The notes beneath the pieces were generated by a model that saw nothing but the letters and a program-made list of their open reading frames with translations, made no database searches and was not told the DNA's origin. A stretch of DNA of 6,533 nucleotides from CAZPHU01 sp964586285 (lineage in GTDB: Bacteria > Fibrobacterota > Chitinivibrionia > Chitinivibrionales > CAYFVL01), in contig CAZPHU010000160.1 in the NCBI GenBank assembly GCA_964586285.1, forward strand, positions 1 through 6,533, in the 5' to 3' direction. Position 1 is the first letter of the stretch. Every line of letters starts with the position of its first letter. Shown here in pieces: positions 4,743 through 6,533 of the stretch. The position numbers and the translations under genes were made by a program.

Positions 4743-6533
4743 ATGAAAATTATCAAGCCGGCGATGATGCTTTTTTGGGCGGCTATACTAATCCATGGAG
4801 CCAACTATCCCTTTCCTCAAAACAACGGCGGCTCTTATAACGGCACCTACGCCACAAACGCGGCCCCCTATGAGGTCCAGGCGATTTACGAATCGTGGAA
4901 AGAAGCATTTTACACCGAAAGTGGTGATCTTGCCAGAATAAAATTCGACACGGAGACTCAGACGGTTTCGGAGGGTATCGCTTATGGGATGCTGATATTT
5001 GTCTTCATGGACAACGCCACCAACGATACTAAGGATGAGTTTGATAAACTTTGGAATTATTACAAGCATTTCAGCAACGGGCGCGGTCTGATGCACTGGA
5101 AAATAGACGGCTTCTCCAGCGTGGTGGATTCGAATTCGGCAAGCGATGCGGAATTGGACGCACTGGTGGCTTTGCTCATGGCTCACAAACAGTGGGGTGG
5201 TGATTCTCCCGATTACCTTCAGGAAGCACAGAACCTGGCCGAAAGTATAGTCGGGCATGAAATAGACGTAATCAACGGTGAATTGTACCTTAGGCCCGGC
5301 GATGCCTGGAATGACATGCGAAATCCGTCCTATATAAGTCCGGCCGCCTATGAATTGATGAAGCATGTTAGCGACGAGATCGATTGGGACCAGATGATCA
5401 GCGACGGTTACGCTCAGCTCAATGAGGCCGCCGATGATTTTACCGGACTGGTCCCCGACTGGTGTGACAATGACGGCGTTGCGATTGATAATGGCGAAAT
5501 TGACCCCTACTACACTTATGACGCGGCCCGCACTCCCTGGCGTTTGGCGTGGGCACATGCCTGGTACGGTCATTCGGCGGCTTACGATTTGGCCGACAAG
5601 ATAGCGGGATGGATATCGGATGAAACCAACGGCGTTCCCGGTAATATCGTGGACGGATATGAACTGGACGGCACCGTCACCGGGCGTTACACAAACGCAA
5701 CCTTTGTAGGAGGTTTCGCCTGTGCGGGAATGGTTGGCAGTGCGCATCAGAGCTGGGTAAACTCGGGGTACGCTGTTATGCTTAACAATGAGGAGCAGAG
5801 TTATTTCAACTCCACTCTTCGGATGCTTTATTCTCTGCTTCTTTCGGGTAACATGCCTAATTTCTGGATCAGCAGCCCGACCGATCCTGACGATCCCCCG
5901 CCGTCGCCGGAGGGCAGTCTGATAGATGATTGTGAGGACGGCGACGGGGGTACCCGCTGGGGCGGCGGTTGGTACACATTTAACGATTCGGCGGTCGGGG
6001 CGGCATCAACGGTTATTCCGATGACCTCGGATTCGGTGGAGTTTGAGATGTCTCAGATCGGGACAGATTCGACATACGCCGCCAAGATTTCCTATGCCCT
6101 GAGACAGGGTGATTACGAATACGATCCTTTTGTAGGACTGGGATTGACGCTTCAGGACTCCGGCAAACCCATCGATATATCGGCTTCGAGTGGAGTATCT
6201 TTTTCTTACAAAGGGGCCGGATTTCAGTTGCAGATTGAGCTTGCCTCCGTTACGGACGACGGTCACTATTACACCCAGATATATCCTTCGACTACATGGA
6301 GGACGGTAACGGTGACCTGGGATGATTTTACTCAACCGAGTTGGGCCGACGAGGCGCCACAGGACCTTGAAGAGGCGCTAAAACTCTCCTTTAAGATCCA
6401 GGACGAATCGGGTGCTACCGGTGAACTGTGGATTGACAACATAATCATGACCGACATGGAGGACCCCCCAAGCGTAACCGATCCGGGTGATCCGGGCGAT
6501 CCGGGCGATCCGGGCGATCCGGGCGATCCGGGC
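4743..6533 (+). CDS. Secreted glycoside hydrolase family 8 enzyme with CBM11-like module (3' end outside window)
   Basis: GH8 enzymes are inverting endo-hydrolases of beta-1,4-glucans, xylan or chitosan. The visible 597 residues start with a signal peptide (MKIIKPAMMLFWAAILIHGA, probable cut before NYPFPQN). The (alpha/alpha)6 catalytic domain spans about 21-376. It has VSEGIAYGM with the expected proton donor Glu77, ASDAELDAL with Asp135 (GH8 signature region, though Glu137 replaces the usual Asp), NPSYISPAAYE (194-204), and YDAARTPWR with Asp260 as the likely general base. A Pro/Asp linker (379-390) leads to a CBM11/CIA30-like beta-sandwich (about 392-572; DDCEDGD...WGGGWYTFND, ending ELWIDNIIM). 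Six Asp-Pro-Gly units (580-597) then run into the right edge with no stop, so another C-terminal module is expected. Substrate cannot be told from sequence by eye; cellulase or xylanase are the main options. All catalytic positions appear present. Confidence 0.93.
   Translation, partial: MKIIKPAMMLFWAAILIHGANYPFPQNNGGSYNGTYATNAAPYEVQAIYESWKEAFYTESGDLARIKFDTETQTVSEGIAYGMLIFVFMDNATNDTKDEFDKLWNYYKHFSNGRGLMHWKIDGFSSVVDSNSASDAELDALVALLMAHKQWGGDSPDYLQEAQNLAESIVGHEIDVINGELYLRPGDAWNDMRNPSYISPAAYELMKHVSDEIDWDQMISDGYAQLNEAADDFTGLVPDWCDNDGVAIDNGEIDPYYTYDAARTPWRLAWAHAWYGHSAAYDLADKIAGWISDETNGVPGNIVDGYELDGTVTGRYTNATFVGGFACAGMVGSAHQSWVNSGYAVMLNNEEQSYFNSTLRMLYSLLLSGNMPNFWISSPTDPDDPPPSPEGSLIDDCEDGDGGTRWGGGWYTFNDSAVGAASTVIPMTSDSVEFEMSQIGTDSTYAAKISYALRQGDYEYDPFVGLGLTLQDSGKPIDISASSGVSFSYKGAGFQLQIELASVTDDGHYYTQIYPSTTWRTVTVTWDDFTQPSWADEAPQDLEEALKLSFKIQDESGATGELWIDNIIMTDMEDPPSVTDPGDPGDPGDPGDPGDPG
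6480..6533 (+). repeat. 9-bp tandem repeat encoding an Asp-Pro-Gly linker, cut by window edge
   Basis: Six in-frame copies of GATCCGGGY run from 6480 to the last base; the first ends in T and the other five are identical (ending in C). They encode (Asp-Pro-Gly)6 after the CBM11-like module, a flexible acidic inter-domain linker. Such near-perfect nucleotide identity, without codon drift, implies recent expansion by slippage or unequal exchange. The true copy number is unknown because the repeat continues to the edge. Confidence 0.9.

Noticed and set aside
5422..5604. Plus-strand 60-codon open frame inside the GH8 gene
   Set aside because: Out of frame with the GH8 reading frame, which carries the YDAARTPWR catalytic motif at this place.
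4788..5747. Minus-strand 319-codon open frame
   Set aside because: It lies wholly antisense to the GH8 catalytic domain, whose motifs are intact; its translation shows no recognisable domain and it has no credible start context. It is a shadow of the GH8 codon pattern.
6006..6335. Minus-strand 109-codon open frame
   Set aside because: Antisense to the CBM11-like module, which reads through cleanly on the plus strand.
6480..6533. CRISPR or satellite array at the right edge
   Set aside because: The 9-bp units have no spacers, stay in frame and encode a Asp-Pro-Gly linker, which explains them fully.

Overview
The window looks like a chromosomal piece of a Fibrobacterota-type bacterium (Fibrobacter or Chitinispirillum relatives). 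The clues are a TIGR02147/DUF4423 protein, a family expanded in Fibrobacter; a secreted family 8 glycoside hydrolase whose mature end starts NYPFPQN and which carries a CBM11-like module with a DDCEDGD...WGG-WYT motif; and a large multidomain lipoprotein of carboxypeptidase-regulatory, FnIII, CARDB and carbohydrate-binding-like modules. The phylum call is inference from protein families, not from a marker gene.

Layout: 1-164 is a non-coding tail with an 18-bp-period tandem repeat. A minus-strand gene (165-3089) encodes a predicted exported surface lipoprotein of 974 residues. A 469-bp divergent intergenic region (3090-3558) holds a good sigma70-like promoter reading left, three phased TTCACA boxes, a 21-bp dyad that overlaps an extended -10 reading right, and an A+T-rich tract before the next gene. 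On the plus strand, 3559-4419 encodes a TIGR02147 family protein with an N-terminal HTH-like segment. A 323-bp gap (4420-4742) follows, with a probable intrinsic terminator and a candidate promoter. From 4743 to the right edge runs a GH8 enzyme with a signal peptide, catalytic domain, short Pro/Asp linker, CBM11-like module and a pure Asp-Pro-Gly tandem linker; the window cuts this gene inside the repeat.

Working model (inference): this is a plant- or microbial-polysaccharide locus. The GH8 enzyme is secreted to cut beta-1,4-glucan or xylan, the lipoprotein may bind glycan or assemble at the cell surface, and the TIGR02147 protein between them may be a local regulator. Nothing in the sequence proves that the three genes are co-regulated; the terminator after the regulator suggests the GH8 gene is a separate transcript. 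No RNA genes, insertion sequences, CRISPR arrays or phage genes were seen.
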